Assembly: GCF_003469205.1 (NCBI RefSeq)
Contig: NZ_QSIN01000015.1
Coordinates: forward strand, 1-37,499
DNA length: 37,499 nt
Source: Collinsella sp. AM33-4BH
Lineage (GTDB): Bacteria; Actinomycetota; Coriobacteriia; Coriobacteriales; Coriobacteriaceae
Reading direction: 5' to 3'
Positions 9,033 through 16,624 of this stretch are shown here, in pieces. The notes under the pieces are model-generated. The model saw only the letters and a list, made by a program, of their open reading frames with translations, was not told where the DNA came from and searched no databases. Every line of letters begins with the position of its first letter. Position 1 is the first letter of the stretch. A program made the position numbers and the translations under genes.

Positions 9033-9683
9033 CTAGCGCACGGCCTTGACCGCCGCCGTCAGATCGAATAGCGTATCGAGCACCGCCTCGCAGCCGTCCA
9101 CCACGTCCTGCGGAAGCGGCACGATATCGGGGACGGCAAAGACGTGACAGCCAGCCGTGATGCCCGAGACGCAGCCGTTGCGTGAGTCCTCGACCACGGC
9201 ACATTCCTCGGGAGCAAAGCCCGCGCGCTCGCAGGCGAGCAGATACATCTCGGGGTCGGGCTTGCCGTGCACGACGTCATCGCCGCAGGTCACCGTTTCA
9301 AACTTGTCAAAGAGGCCGACCATCTTAAGGTTGCGTTCTGCCGTGACATGGCGCGATGACGTCGCAAGGCCCACGTGATAGCCCGCAGCCAGCAGCTCGT
9401 CTAGGCACTCGGCGGCGCCGGCCTTAAGCTCCAGGTCGGTCTTGACCATCTCGTCGCGAATCTCCTTGTGACGATGATAGATCGCCTCAGCGGTTTCTCT
9501 ACTGCCGTAATGTGCCTCAAGGATGTCCATGACATCGGGCAGCGTACGACCGATAAACTGATGAATCAGCGTGTCATCAATCGCGACACCCAGCTCAGCG
9601 GCGGGCGCTTTCCATGCCTTGATGCCCAGACGCTCGGTGTCGACCAGCGTTCCGTCCATGTCAAAAATAACAGCCTTGATCAT
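9033..9683 (-). CDS. HAD-family (subfamily IA) phosphatase or phosphomutase, 216 aa
   Basis: The start MIKAVIFDMDGTLVDTERLG carries HAD motif I (DMDGT; the first Asp is the nucleophile). Motif II is GLATSSRH near residue 114. The catalytic Lys is in HGKPDPEMY, and motif III is VVEDSRNG (about 172-179) with its metal-binding Asp. A helical cap of about 65 residues follows motif I, as in beta-phosphoglucomutase and related sugar phosphatases. It acts on a small phosphorylated metabolite in the cytosol; the substrate is unknown. The start at 9683 has GGGGGAC upstream; a longer form from 9770 lies in AT-rich promoter DNA. It is convergent with the LacI-family gene and divergent from larE. Confidence 0.9.
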   Translation of the reverse strand: MIKAVIFDMDGTLVDTERLGIKAWKAPAAELGVAIDDTLIHQFIGRTLPDVMDILEAHYGSRETAEAIYHRHKEIRDEMVKTDLELKAGAAECLDELLAAGYHVGLATSSRHVTAERNLKMVGLFDKFETVTCGDDVVHGKPDPEMYLLACERAGFAPEECAVVEDSRNGCVSGITAGCHVFAVPDIVPLPQDVVDGCEAVLDTLFDLTAAVKAVR

Positions 9684-9733
9684 ATCGGTCCCCCATCGAC
9701 TCTCGCTGTCGCATTGCCGCAACTCTACCGCAT

Positions 9734-9856
9734 TTGGCAACTTGTATATAACGTATATACCATATTGCACTTTCGTTACATAGATAGAAGTCTTATGGCA
9801 AGTAACGCATTAGGATTATAGTTTTCGATCGAGTACTCAACGATAAGGATCGTTTC
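9734..9856. promoter_or_regulatory. AT-rich divergent promoter region, HAD gene and larE
   Basis: The interval contains TTGGCA (9734-9739) followed by alternating TATATAACGTATATACC, which may give promoters in both directions. AAGGA precedes the larE start by seven bases. No clear operator was found. Confidence 0.3.
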
Positions 9857-10735
9857 ATGATTTTAGACACCATGGCACCCGCAGAGGAGCTTCAAGACAA
9901 GCTATCGGCGCTCGAACAGCTGCTTTTGGCATACGGGCGCGTGGCTATCGGGTTTTCCGGCGGCGTTGACAGCAGCTTTTTGGCCGCCGTATGCGCCCGC
10001 ATCATGCCCACCAATACCCTCCTCGTCCATCTCACCACGCCGCTCATCGGCACGCCCGAGCAGGCTTCGTTTGAGCGGTCCGTTGACGGACAAACCGATG
10101 AGGGTCCGCATTTTATGCTCCCCGTGCTCAATCTTTCGGTCGATCAGCTGCAGCTCCCCCAGGTAGCCTGCAACGATGCCGACCGCTGCTACCACTGCAA
10201 GCGCGCCGGCTTTACCGCTATCGTCAACCACGCCAAGTCGCTAGGCTTTCCCACCGTCATCGATGGCAGCAATGCAAGCGATCGCGGTGACTACCGCCCC
10301 GGCATGCGTGCGGCAGAAGAGCTCGGTGTACGCTCACCCCTTATGGAGGTCGGCTTTACCAAGGACGAAGAGCGCGAGCTGCTGCGCGCATGGGGCTACC
10401 CCGTCTGGAACCTGCCGGCAGGCGCCTGCTTGGCCACGCGCATTCCCACGGGCGAGGAGCTTACGCGCGAGAAGGTCGATTTAATCCGCGCCTGCGAGGA
10501 TTATCTGCACGATCTTGACCTGGCGCAGGTCCGCGCACGCCTGGTCGGCGGCTGCATGCATATCGAAGCCGCCCCGGCAGATGTCGCCAAGATCGCCGCC
10601 CTCGGCGGTACCGTGGTCAACGACGAGGGAAAGACCCCGCTGCCCGCCGCCATCGAGTCCGCGCTGCGCAACCTAGGCTGCGGACACATCTCCCCCGAGG
10701 TCGCCCCCTACATCCACGGCAACATGAATCAGTAA
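9857..10735 (+). CDS. larE: LarE-type ATP-dependent sacrificial sulfur transferase, 292 aa
   Basis: LarE adenylates the carboxylates of pyridinium-3,5-biscarboxylate mononucleotide and converts them to thiocarboxylates for the nickel-pincer cofactor of lactate racemase and related LarA enzymes. The PP-loop SGGVDS is at residues 34-39. The family motifs DRCYHCK (109-115) and SNASD (139-142 region) follow, and PAGACLATRI (187-196) places Cys191 where the sulfur-donating Cys lies in characterised LarE. The length is normal. The start ATG at 9857 has AAGGA upstream. LarB, LarC and LarA are not in this window, so the partners must be elsewhere or this is a LarE-like orphan. Its stop codon lies inside a 13-base sequence that recurs at 12919-12931, and a REP-like element starts at the stop codon. 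Confidence 0.9.
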   Translation: MILDTMAPAEELQDKLSALEQLLLAYGRVAIGFSGGVDSSFLAAVCARIMPTNTLLVHLTTPLIGTPEQASFERSVDGQTDEGPHFMLPVLNLSVDQLQLPQVACNDADRCYHCKRAGFTAIVNHAKSLGFPTVIDGSNASDRGDYRPGMRAAEELGVRSPLMEVGFTKDEERELLRAWGYPVWNLPAGACLATRIPTGEELTREKVDLIRACEDYLHDLDLAQVRARLVGGCMHIEAAPADVAKIAALGGTVVNDEGKTPLPAAIESALRNLGCGHISPEVAPYIHGNMNQ

Positions 10736-10782
10736 CCTGCCAAAAGGGGACAGGTTTATTTTGGCAGGTTTTACCTGGGGAA
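10733..10782 (+). repeat. GGGGACAG palindromic element D (REP-like)
   Basis: Arms AACCTGCCAAAA (10734-10745) and TTTTGGCAGGTT (10759-10770) enclose GGGGACAGGTTTA. The first bases TAACC overlap the larE stop codon. Over about 49 bases it differs from element E (12820-12869) by five transitions. Confidence 0.85.
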
Positions 10783-10797
10783 ATATCGCGAGGCAGT

Positions 10798-10842
10798 CGC
10801 CCCTCTAGCGCCCATCTAACTTCGAGAGACACTAGAGGGGCG
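10798..10842 (-). terminator. Hairpin 3' of the AlbA-family gene
   Basis: CGCCCCTCTAG (10798-10808) and CTAGAGGGGCG (10832-10842) are perfectly complementary around a 23-base loop. No T-tract follows, so the terminator call is weak. The loop holds TCTAACTTCGAGAGA, a near copy of the TCTAACTTTAGAGAGA palindrome in the array at 12602-12621. Confidence 0.5.
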
Positions 10843-10854
10843 GTCCGGCTGCAT

Positions 10855-12555
10855 CTACTTCTTCCGATATCGGCGATTGTGGCTCGTCGATGAACCCATT
10901 ACCTCAATGAGTCCTTTATCTGCCATTTTTGGTAGATGGTAACGGACAGACGAAATTCTGACCCCCGATGCAACCGCTATTTCTCGCGCCGTCATATCCA
11001 CTTCGGCGCTGAGAGCCTCCAGGATCCTATCCGCCGTCGAAGCTGACGATTCTCTGTTCATATCGATAATTTCATACGTGTCTTTGCCGCATTTTGACAG
11101 GACATGTTTATCCACAAGGTCCCCGCAGATCAGGCGAATGTCATCCGAATCCCACTTCAGGGCCTCTCGTATTTTTTGAACATCGCATACGCACCCATGC
11201 TCCCGCATAAACATGAGCAGTGTTTCCTCGCGATCCGTCAGCTCGGTGCCCACATGGCTCTGAATCCACGTGCGGTTTTCAGCAAGCTCCGCCCCGTGCC
11301 GGGAAAGCAGCACCGTAAACGAATCGGCCTTAACGATAAATTTCGGCCTGCCAAGCGAACGAGACTCCATCTCGCGAATCATAGCCGGGATACCAGATCC
11401 CTGGCTTTCCGCAACGGCCCCCTCGGCATGCTCTAACGGCGTCGCCCCCATTAGGCTCATGAGCTTTGAGTTTCGGCAGCGCGATTCCCCGTCTGCAAGA
11501 TTGTCCACCGTCTTTCCGCCCCAAAGCCCGCCAGGGTTTTTGATCTCTATTCTGTCTGGATAGATATCGACACTCACGGCCTGCCCCACAAACATGGGCG
11601 AATATTCTCGATGGATGCAGGCATTTGCCAAGGCCTCGCGCAAAACCTCCTGGGGAACTTCCCAATCATCCCTTCTGCCAGCGCCTTGCACTATCGCCGC
11701 TTTGCGCAAGTTTCGTCCAATCGCGGCAAGGGCATCTTCGATGCAAGCCGGAATCGGGCCATCGCACAACTGGCGGTCAATAAACCGGGGTTGCCCGGGT
11801 GCAGATTTTTCCACATCGGAATGAACGGCGACATCGATCATCAGTTTGGGATAGAACTGCTGGGGGTAAATTCCCGCCGACAGAAGCCCCGCGAGCTTCA
11901 CGGCACCATCCTTTGTAGTGATATTGAGTCTGACCAGCTGCTTTTCCAGCGTATCGGCCCCGCGCAAAACGCGCGGGGTCTGCAGCCGGCGATTTGCGAT
12001 AATAGACCGCACGACATCTGGATCCAAATCCTCGACCGTTGCCTCCGAAACCACCGTGTCGTCTGCATCGCTCGGAAGCAACGCACTCTGCAGCTCATAT
12101 AGCTCAGCGGGTGACATCTTGATATCTTTATCATCCACGCGCTTGTAGCTACCGTTCTGCACGCCGCGCGCGCCGATATAGCAAGGCTTCGCTTTAAGCT
12201 CAAGTTCAAAGATGCGCACCAGAAGCACCTGGAGCCCGTCGACCTCGCCTCGATCAAGCTCGTACCGCGGCGCATGGGTCACCACTGCCGCTGAGCCTCC
12301 GTCTCCGATACCCGAAACAAACTGATCGCGCACCCTATCGATAGCAAAGTTAGCCGAAGGAACAAATCCTTCGGCTTCGTTCAGGCCCAAAATAATGAGC
12401 CCACCCGCAGTGTTCGCAAAAGCGCTCACTGTCTCCCATACGTCTGCGCTCAATTTATTCGTGCAGGCTTTAACTTCTACCGATGCGTCATCAGTCCCTC
12501 GCCTGCGAAGGCGCTCAACGATAAGGCCAAGGGGTTCATCCAGCAGCATTGACAT
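10855..12555 (-). CDS. AlbA/Schlafen-domain ATP-binding transcriptional regulator (COG2865-like), 566 aa
   Basis: Three domains are visible. Residues about 10-125 form an AlbA_2 (Schlafen-type) domain: SVEVKACTNKLSADVWETVSAFANTAGGLIILGLNEAEGF has the Glu-Lys pair and the AFANT-GG-I-LG signature. Residues about 295-400 fit the GHKL-like ATPase of this family: EVLREALANACIHREY followed by VDIYPDRIEIKNPGGLWGG. Two winged-helix segments follow at about 440-495 and 508-560 (MTAREIAVASGVRISSVRYHLPKM). The protein should be a cytosolic DNA-binding regulator; AlbA_2 regulators are often isolated genes of accessory DNA. The start at 12555 (ATG) or 12549 (ATG) both fit; GAGAGACGGA precedes the first. 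Upstream lies an array of eight TTAGAGAG octamers, some of which overlap the leader, so autoregulation is likely. Direct copies of a REP-like element flank the gene. Confidence 0.88.
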   Translation of the reverse strand: MSMLLDEPLGLIVERLRRRGTDDASVEVKACTNKLSADVWETVSAFANTAGGLIILGLNEAEGFVPSANFAIDRVRDQFVSGIGDGGSAAVVTHAPRYELDRGEVDGLQVLLVRIFELELKAKPCYIGARGVQNGSYKRVDDKDIKMSPAELYELQSALLPSDADDTVVSEATVEDLDPDVVRSIIANRRLQTPRVLRGADTLEKQLVRLNITTKDGAVKLAGLLSAGIYPQQFYPKLMIDVAVHSDVEKSAPGQPRFIDRQLCDGPIPACIEDALAAIGRNLRKAAIVQGAGRRDDWEVPQEVLREALANACIHREYSPMFVGQAVSVDIYPDRIEIKNPGGLWGGKTVDNLADGESRCRNSKLMSLMGATPLEHAEGAVAESQGSGIPAMIREMESRSLGRPKFIVKADSFTVLLSRHGAELAENRTWIQSHVGTELTDREETLLMFMREHGCVCDVQKIREALKWDSDDIRLICGDLVDKHVLSKCGKDTYEIIDMNRESSASTADRILEALSAEVDMTAREIAVASGVRISSVRYHLPKMADKGLIEVMGSSTSHNRRYRKK

Positions 12556-12559
12556 TCCG

Positions 12560-12749
12560 TCTCTCTAAAACGATAGATTTATCTCTCTAAAGTATAGTAT
12601 ATCTCTCTAACTTTAGAGAGATAAGCACCTTATTTTAGAGAGACATTTAGAGAGATGTATCGAATTCACTGTTAGATTGCCCAATGTTATCTCTTTAACT
12701 GACTTTCTCTTTATAGAGACATTTAGAGAGACGAGCGCGACCTCTCTAA
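12560..12749. promoter_or_regulatory. Array of eight TTAGAGAG/CTCTCTAA operator-like boxes
   Basis: The exact octamer CTCTCTAA occurs at 12561, 12583, 12603 and 12742, and TTAGAGAG at 12613, 12635, 12647 and 12723 (start positions). Boxes at 12602-12621 form a palindrome (TCTCTCTAAC/TTTAGAGAGA). Neighbouring boxes are spaced 22, 20 and 12 bases. Degenerate copies sit at 12690-12698 and 12704-12720. The array begins five bases before the AlbA-family start codon and covers its whole presumed promoter. This is part of the 470-base interval (12556-13025) that holds no gene. Confidence 0.75.
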
Positions 12750-12819
12750 TCATGGGTTCTTCTTTTTAAAGTGCACACATCCTAACCGTGCCCTAAGTTG
12801 CGGTGAAATAGCTCACGAT

Positions 12820-12869
12820 TAACCTACCAAAAAGGGACAGGCTTATTTTGGCAGGTTTTATCTGGAGAA
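12820..12869 (+). repeat. GGGGACAG palindromic element E (REP-like)
   Basis: Arms AACCTACCAAAA (12821-12832) and TTTTGGCAGGTT (12846-12857) enclose AGGGACAGGCTTA. It is in the same orientation as element D, on the other side of the AlbA-family gene. Confidence 0.85.
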
Positions 12870-12918
12870 ACGCCGACTGATTCCATGTACACAACCGCCG
12901 CAGCTCCATATGAGGCAA

Positions 12919-12931
12919 ATGAATCAGTAAC
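12919..12931 (+). repeat. Duplicated piece of the larE 3' end
   Basis: ATGAATCAGTAAC is identical to 10724-10736, the last codons and stop of larE. With one extra base, GGCAA before it also matches. It is non-coding here. Confidence 0.6.
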
Positions 12932-13025
12932 GTCTATCCCAAATCTTGAGTATTTGTTCGACAGAACGGCCCCTGCCGGCTCCTGCTAGACTGGTAGATT
13001 CCCAACCGTCCATCCAGGAGCCGCA

Positions 13026-13994
13026 ATGTCGCGCAAGTCCGCCTACAAGCAAGTACTTTCCATCGGCACCGCCGTGGTGCTGGGGTTTGCGTTGTTCACA
13101 GGGTCGCTCGACGGAGCGCCCAAGTTGTTGTCGCCGCAAAGCGATGAGCAGGCGACGGCTCTGGCCGAAAAACAAAACGAGAGTCCCAGCCGCACCGACG
13201 ACGAGGCAGACCTGGTTGCCCGGCTCGAATCGGGAACAGCAAGCTCCGAGGACTCCGGCGATGGCTCCGAATCCACCGCGACCAACACCAACGGCAACGT
13301 TGCCTCCGCGGACAGTGCCGCCACCCCCATCGCCGAAGTGGAAAACCCAGATCTCAACCGCGCCCGCGGCGTATATCTCAGCAGCATTCCAGACTACGCC
13401 GGCAATCCCTACGTCGCCCTTCGCGCCGACAGCGCGCACCCGCTCGGCATGCCGTCATTCACACTCGATGAATACGAACGCGCTGCAGAAGAGGGCTGCT
13501 TTAAGAAATTCTCCAAGCTCGACAGTATGGGCCGCACTCGCAAAGCGCTCGCCTGCGTGGGCCCCGACTCGCTCGGTCAAGGCAAGCGCGGCGATATCTC
13601 GCGCATCCATCCCGCCGGATGGCATCAGCAGCGCTACGACTTTATTCCGGGCCAGAGCCTCTACAACCGCTGCCACCTCATCGCCTGGTCGCTCTGCGGC
13701 GAAAACGCCAATCGCAAGGATCTCCTCACCGGCACGCGCTATCTCAACGAGACGGGCATGCTACCGTTTGAGGAGCAGATTCTCGACTACATCCGCGAAA
13801 CGGGCAACCACGTGCTCTACCGCGTCACGCCTATGTATAACGAAGAGGAACTTGTCTGCCGCGGCGTGCGCCTTGAGGCGCAATCGGTCGAGGACCACGG
13901 CAAGACGCTGTGCTTCCACGTATACTGCTACAACCTGCAGCCGCATGTGCAGATCGACTACGCCACCGGCCGCAACCAGGCCGCCGGAGAGTAG
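13026..13994 (+). CDS. Exported DNA/RNA non-specific endonuclease, 322 aa
   Basis: Residues about 10-28 form a hydrophobic N-terminal signal or anchor. They are followed by a low-complexity Ser/Asp/Glu/Thr-rich linker (about 36-105). The C-terminal domain (about 115-318) fits the EndA-like DNA/RNA non-specific endonuclease family. YNRCHLIAWSLCGENANRKDLLTGTRYLN holds the catalytic His217 at the place of the DRGH motif and Asn241 as the magnesium ligand; the motif reads NRCH instead of DRGH. GMLPFEEQILDYI and VLYRVTPMY are also typical. It acts on DNA outside the membrane, for nutrition or DNA processing. GGAG lies a few bases before the ATG. The region just 5' holds element E and the larE-end copy; the gene is monocistronic. 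Confidence 0.88.
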   Translation: MSRKSAYKQVLSIGTAVVLGFALFTGSLDGAPKLLSPQSDEQATALAEKQNESPSRTDDEADLVARLESGTASSEDSGDGSESTATNTNGNVASADSAATPIAEVENPDLNRARGVYLSSIPDYAGNPYVALRADSAHPLGMPSFTLDEYERAAEEGCFKKFSKLDSMGRTRKALACVGPDSLGQGKRGDISRIHPAGWHQQRYDFIPGQSLYNRCHLIAWSLCGENANRKDLLTGTRYLNETGMLPFEEQILDYIRETGNHVLYRVTPMYNEEELVCRGVRLEAQSVEDHGKTLCFHVYCYNLQPHVQIDYATGRNQAAGE

Positions 13995-14049
13995 GTTCAA
14001 CCGGGGCCACGCCCGCATCGTTTGTCACCGACGCGCACGGGAGGCTAAT

Positions 14050-14270
14050 TCTTGCCTCCTACGGCGCATTTCAGTGACATGGGGCCATCTCTCCAAGATA
14101 CCCGTATTGTCGATAAGAGTAGAAGGCAAACGCCAGACAGGCAGCCAAAGCAGCAGAAGCCCTACATTAAATACGTGATTTATTCTTTGCAATCACAATC
14201 TCGATAAGTTAATCGAAGCAAAACAACGTAAAATGAAGGTAATTTTGCTTCAAAGTAATCAGGAGAAACT
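14050..14270 (+). promoter_or_regulatory. Leader of the GntR/UTRA gene with inverted repeat
   Basis: Between the nuclease and the next gene no ORF is supported. GAAGCAAAA (about 14215-14223) and TTTTGCTTC (about 14243-14251) form a perfect 9-bp inverted repeat upstream of the ribosome site AGGAG. It may be an operator or an mRNA hairpin. No TAGAC box like those of the PTS genes is seen here. Confidence 0.35.
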
Positions 14271-15029
14271 GTGACCAATCGCGTCAACAATTCACATATT
14301 AAAAAGGATTGTCCCACCCCCATCTATATGCAGGTGGTCGACTATCTGCGCGAGAACATCGCCTCAGGAGCTTGGGAGCAAGCATCCAAAATCCCGTCGG
14401 AAGTCGAGCTCATGAGTACGCTCGGCGTCAGCCGCGGCAGCATCAAAAAGGCCATTTCCAAGCTTGTTGATGAGGGCCTGCTTGAGCAAATTCAGGGAAA
14501 GGGAACTTACGTTAAGTCAAAAGACATCTCTTTCCCCCTTACAGAGGGTCTTATCTCTTTCTCCGAATCTCTAATCGAGCAAGGCCTTTCTTTCGAAACA
14601 AACATTCTCGATTGCGAAATTCGTAAGTCGGACGAAGATATTTCCAGACATCTCGGTATTGTCGAAGGTTCTGACTACCTTCATCTCGAGCGAGTGCGCA
14701 GCGTTGAGGGTGAACCTGTGATGTTCATCGAAAACAACATCAATATGGCGCTTGTCCCAGGTATTGAAACAGCCGACTTTGTTAACGAAGGTCTCTTTGC
14801 AATAATCGAGCGGCTCTCAGGCCACCAGATCGAATACTCAAAGACCTCCTTTGTGGCAAAGCTCGCGGACACCCAACGCGCGGATGCGCTCGGTCTCTCT
14901 ACGCAGTCCCCGCTTCTTCAGCAGCTTCAAACAGTCTACTTGGACAATGACTCTGCAATTGAATATGCGCGCGTATGGCTTAAATCCAGCAGGTTCCAGC
15001 TTGGCACCGTTTTTCAGCGTCGCCATTAA
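14271..15029 (+). CDS. GntR-family (UTRA/HutC-type) transcriptional regulator, 252 aa
   Basis: The winged helix-turn-helix at about residues 15-82 carries the GntR signature: PIYMQVVDYLRENIASGAWEQASKIPSEVELMSTLGVSRGSIKKAI and the wing IQGKGTYV. The UTRA ligand domain follows (about 95-245): LSFETNILDCEIRKSD, LHLERVRSVEGEPVMFIENNINMALVPGIE and a closing AIEYARVWLKSSRFQLG, the usual signature of sugar-phosphate-sensing members. It starts at GTG with AGGAGAAACT upstream. It is convergent with the PTS cluster and is the only local regulator besides GutM, so it is the likely repressor of the TAGAC-box promoters at 18.3, 20.8 and 21.6 kb. By eye the gene is more AT-rich in third positions than the genes left of it. 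Confidence 0.92.
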   Translation: MTNRVNNSHIKKDCPTPIYMQVVDYLRENIASGAWEQASKIPSEVELMSTLGVSRGSIKKAISKLVDEGLLEQIQGKGTYVKSKDISFPLTEGLISFSESLIEQGLSFETNILDCEIRKSDEDISRHLGIVEGSDYLHLERVRSVEGEPVMFIENNINMALVPGIETADFVNEGLFAIIERLSGHQIEYSKTSFVAKLADTQRADALGLSTQSPLLQQLQTVYLDNDSAIEYARVWLKSSRFQLGTVFQRRH

Positions 15030-15075
15030 AGCTCTTGAGAGCGGCGGCATTACGCCAAATATAATTCCAAAACGC

Positions 15076-15105
15076 AAAAAGGCGAACCCGTGGGTTCGCC
15101 TTTTT
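15076..15105. terminator. Bidirectional terminator
   Basis: AAAAAGGCGAACCC (15076-15089) pairs perfectly with GGGTTCGCCTTTTT (15092-15105), serving the GntR/UTRA gene on plus and the PTS operon on minus. Confidence 0.92.
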
Positions 15106-15115
15106 GTAGACGGTT

Positions 15116-15790
15116 TTAGTCCAGCGCGTCAAACAGCTCCGTAAGCAACGCTGCCCTGTCATCCGTAATCGCCAGGGCACTCGAAATGCCGGTGCCTTGC
15201 GCGCCAAGTCCAATCAAGCGACGAACATCGCCTCCACACCTGATTCCCGCTCCCTCCATGATAACGATGTCGGGATTGATGGACCGTACGGCAGCGATGG
15301 TCTCTGCGATGTAATCATCGCCGCTTGTATGGCCGGTTCCCACAAGGCTGCTCGGCTCGCAAAGAATCACGTCCGGATCCATCGCCGCAACCGCTTTGGA
15401 CTCAGTCACGCTATCGGCTGCAACAATGGTTAGAATCTCAAGCTCACGAGCGCGATCGATCGTTGCCGCCAACTTATCAACGGTCAGGGGGTGTGCCGTG
15501 TGATTTAGAAAGACAGCTTGAACTCCCGCGCTCTTAAGCGACTCAAGAGGTGTCAGTCCCATTCCTTTTCCGTCACCGATAAGATCGGCATGCTGCGCTG
15601 TGGGAATTGCAAATTTCAAATCCTTCGCAACTGCGCAGAGCTCGGGAACGGGAGCAGTCCAAAAAATCGAATGATCTCGATCTTTTGCGATTTCATCCGT
15701 AAGATGAGCCGCTGCAATTGAATCGTCCGCAAGCAAATAGGTCTTAGGACTGACCGTGAAAAGTGGCAGTTTTAAATCGGAACGTTTCAT
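15116..15790 (-). CDS. Triose-phosphate isomerase family protein, 224 aa
   Basis: This is a TIM-barrel isomerase homologue. The three catalytic residues of the family are kept. Lys16 is in SPKTYL (NxK region), His97 in FLNHTAH at the place of the electrophile His, and Glu145 in CEPSSLVGTG at the place of the base before loop 6. GIRCGGDVRRLIGLGAQGTGISSAL is the phosphate-binding end of the barrel. At 224 aa it is shorter than housekeeping bacterial TIM (about 250) and closer to archaeal-type TIM. It is the last gene of the PTS unit, so it probably interconverts triose phosphates or tetrulose phosphates from the imported substrate. LerI-type L-erythrulose-1-phosphate isomerases belong to the same family. 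AAAGGA lies upstream of the start. Confidence 0.8.
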   Translation of the reverse strand: MKRSDLKLPLFTVSPKTYLLADDSIAAAHLTDEIAKDRDHSIFWTAPVPELCAVAKDLKFAIPTAQHADLIGDGKGMGLTPLESLKSAGVQAVFLNHTAHPLTVDKLAATIDRARELEILTIVAADSVTESKAVAAMDPDVILCEPSSLVGTGHTSGDDYIAETIAAVRSINPDIVIMEGAGIRCGGDVRRLIGLGAQGTGISSALAITDDRAALLTELFDALD

Positions 15791-15838
15791 GAGAACACGT
15801 CCTTTCCGACTAATACATGGCCTGCCATACCGAGCGAT

Positions 15839-16192
15839 TTAGCCGTTGAAGCTAATCTCGATGCCGGTTTCCAGCTTGGGAAGCACGCTTGGTGTCACGA
15901 GAACCGTTCCAGGAAGCAGCTCTCGCTCGTCATCGAACGCAATGGTTAGATGACCGAGCCCTCCCATGTTCTCGTTCGCAGCTTCACCAAACTCCTTAAT
16001 CGTGTAGACCTGATCGCCGATGGAAATGGTGCCGCCCTCAGCAAGCACGTTATCCTCCGTGGGAGTTCCATCGTGAACGACGCAGATGTCGCGCAACTCT
16101 GCAGGAGCGGTCGGGCCAAACAGGACCACCATCTTCTCGTTGAGAAGTTCCTCAACAAACGAGCCGATCTCAGTGACCTTAACCTTGTACAT
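15839..16192 (-). CDS. srlB: PTS glucitol/sorbitol-type IIA component, 117 aa
   Basis: This cytosolic phosphocarrier of a glucitol-family PTS passes phosphate from HPr to the IIB domain. His40 in ICVVHDG aligns with the phosphorylated His of SrlB. LPGTVLV near the C-terminus and LGHLTIAFD in the centre are family features. The length of 117 aa is close to E. coli SrlB. The start at 16192 has GGAGAAATC upstream. It lies between GutM and the TIM-family gene in one tight minus-strand unit. Confidence 0.9.
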   Translation of the reverse strand: MYKVKVTEIGSFVEELLNEKMVVLFGPTAPAELRDICVVHDGTPTEDNVLAEGGTISIGDQVYTIKEFGEAANENMGGLGHLTIAFDDERELLPGTVLVTPSVLPKLETGIEISFNG

Positions 16193-16211
16193 TTGATTTC
16201 TCCTATCTTTG

Positions 16212-16595
16212 TTACGCCGCAGGCGCAGTCATTGACCTGTCGATAACACGAATAGCCTGGGCAAAAGCATCGTGATAGCTTTCGTTGGCCAGATGGTCTA
16301 GGGCGGTCTCGATATTCAGCCCCAGCATCTCGCTCATCTCCGAAAACTCTGGTTTGAGGGAAAGCCCTTTGAGCTCATAGCAACCGTTAATCACGCCATC
16401 ATGATCAGTCAGAATCATCACAAACGCCTTTCGGCTAAAACTCACCTTGCACATACCCGTGCCCAAGTATCCCTCATGATCGCGAGCGCGCTCATGGATA
16501 AGAATGCGCACCCTCTTCCAGTAGCGATACTGGGTGAATGTTCCTGCAAGCCATACGAGAATAAAGAAGGCTATTGTAATGAGCGCGTTGAGCAT
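16212..16595 (-). CDS. gutM: GutM-like glucitol operon activator, 127 aa
   Basis: An N-terminal hydrophobic segment (about residues 4-21) is followed by a soluble domain; QYRYWKRVR and GTGMCKVSFSRKAFVMILTD match the GutM/SrlM family. In E. coli SrlM stimulates transcription of the sorbitol operon by an unclear mechanism. Here it lies between IIB (29-base gap) and IIA (19-base gap). Its presence, with IIA, IIB and IIC, marks the transporter as glucitol-family. The ribosome site is GAAAGG, six bases before the ATG. Confidence 0.85.
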   Translation of the reverse strand: MLNALITIAFFILVWLAGTFTQYRYWKRVRILIHERARDHEGYLGTGMCKVSFSRKAFVMILTDHDGVINGCYELKGLSLKPEFSEMSEMLGLNIETALDHLANESYHDAFAQAIRVIDRSMTAPAA

Positions 16596-16624
16596 AGTGG
16601 GCCTTTCCCTCTTAAAGCTTCAGT

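Noticed and set aside
12560..12749. Possible CRISPR array
   Set aside because: The repeat is only eight to ten bases, occurs in both orientations and at uneven spacing, with no spacers or cas genes. An operator array fits better.
14020..14075. Terminator of the nuclease gene (GGGAGGC/GCCTCC hairpin)
   Set aside because: The stem is only six to seven base pairs with no T-tract, too weak to list.
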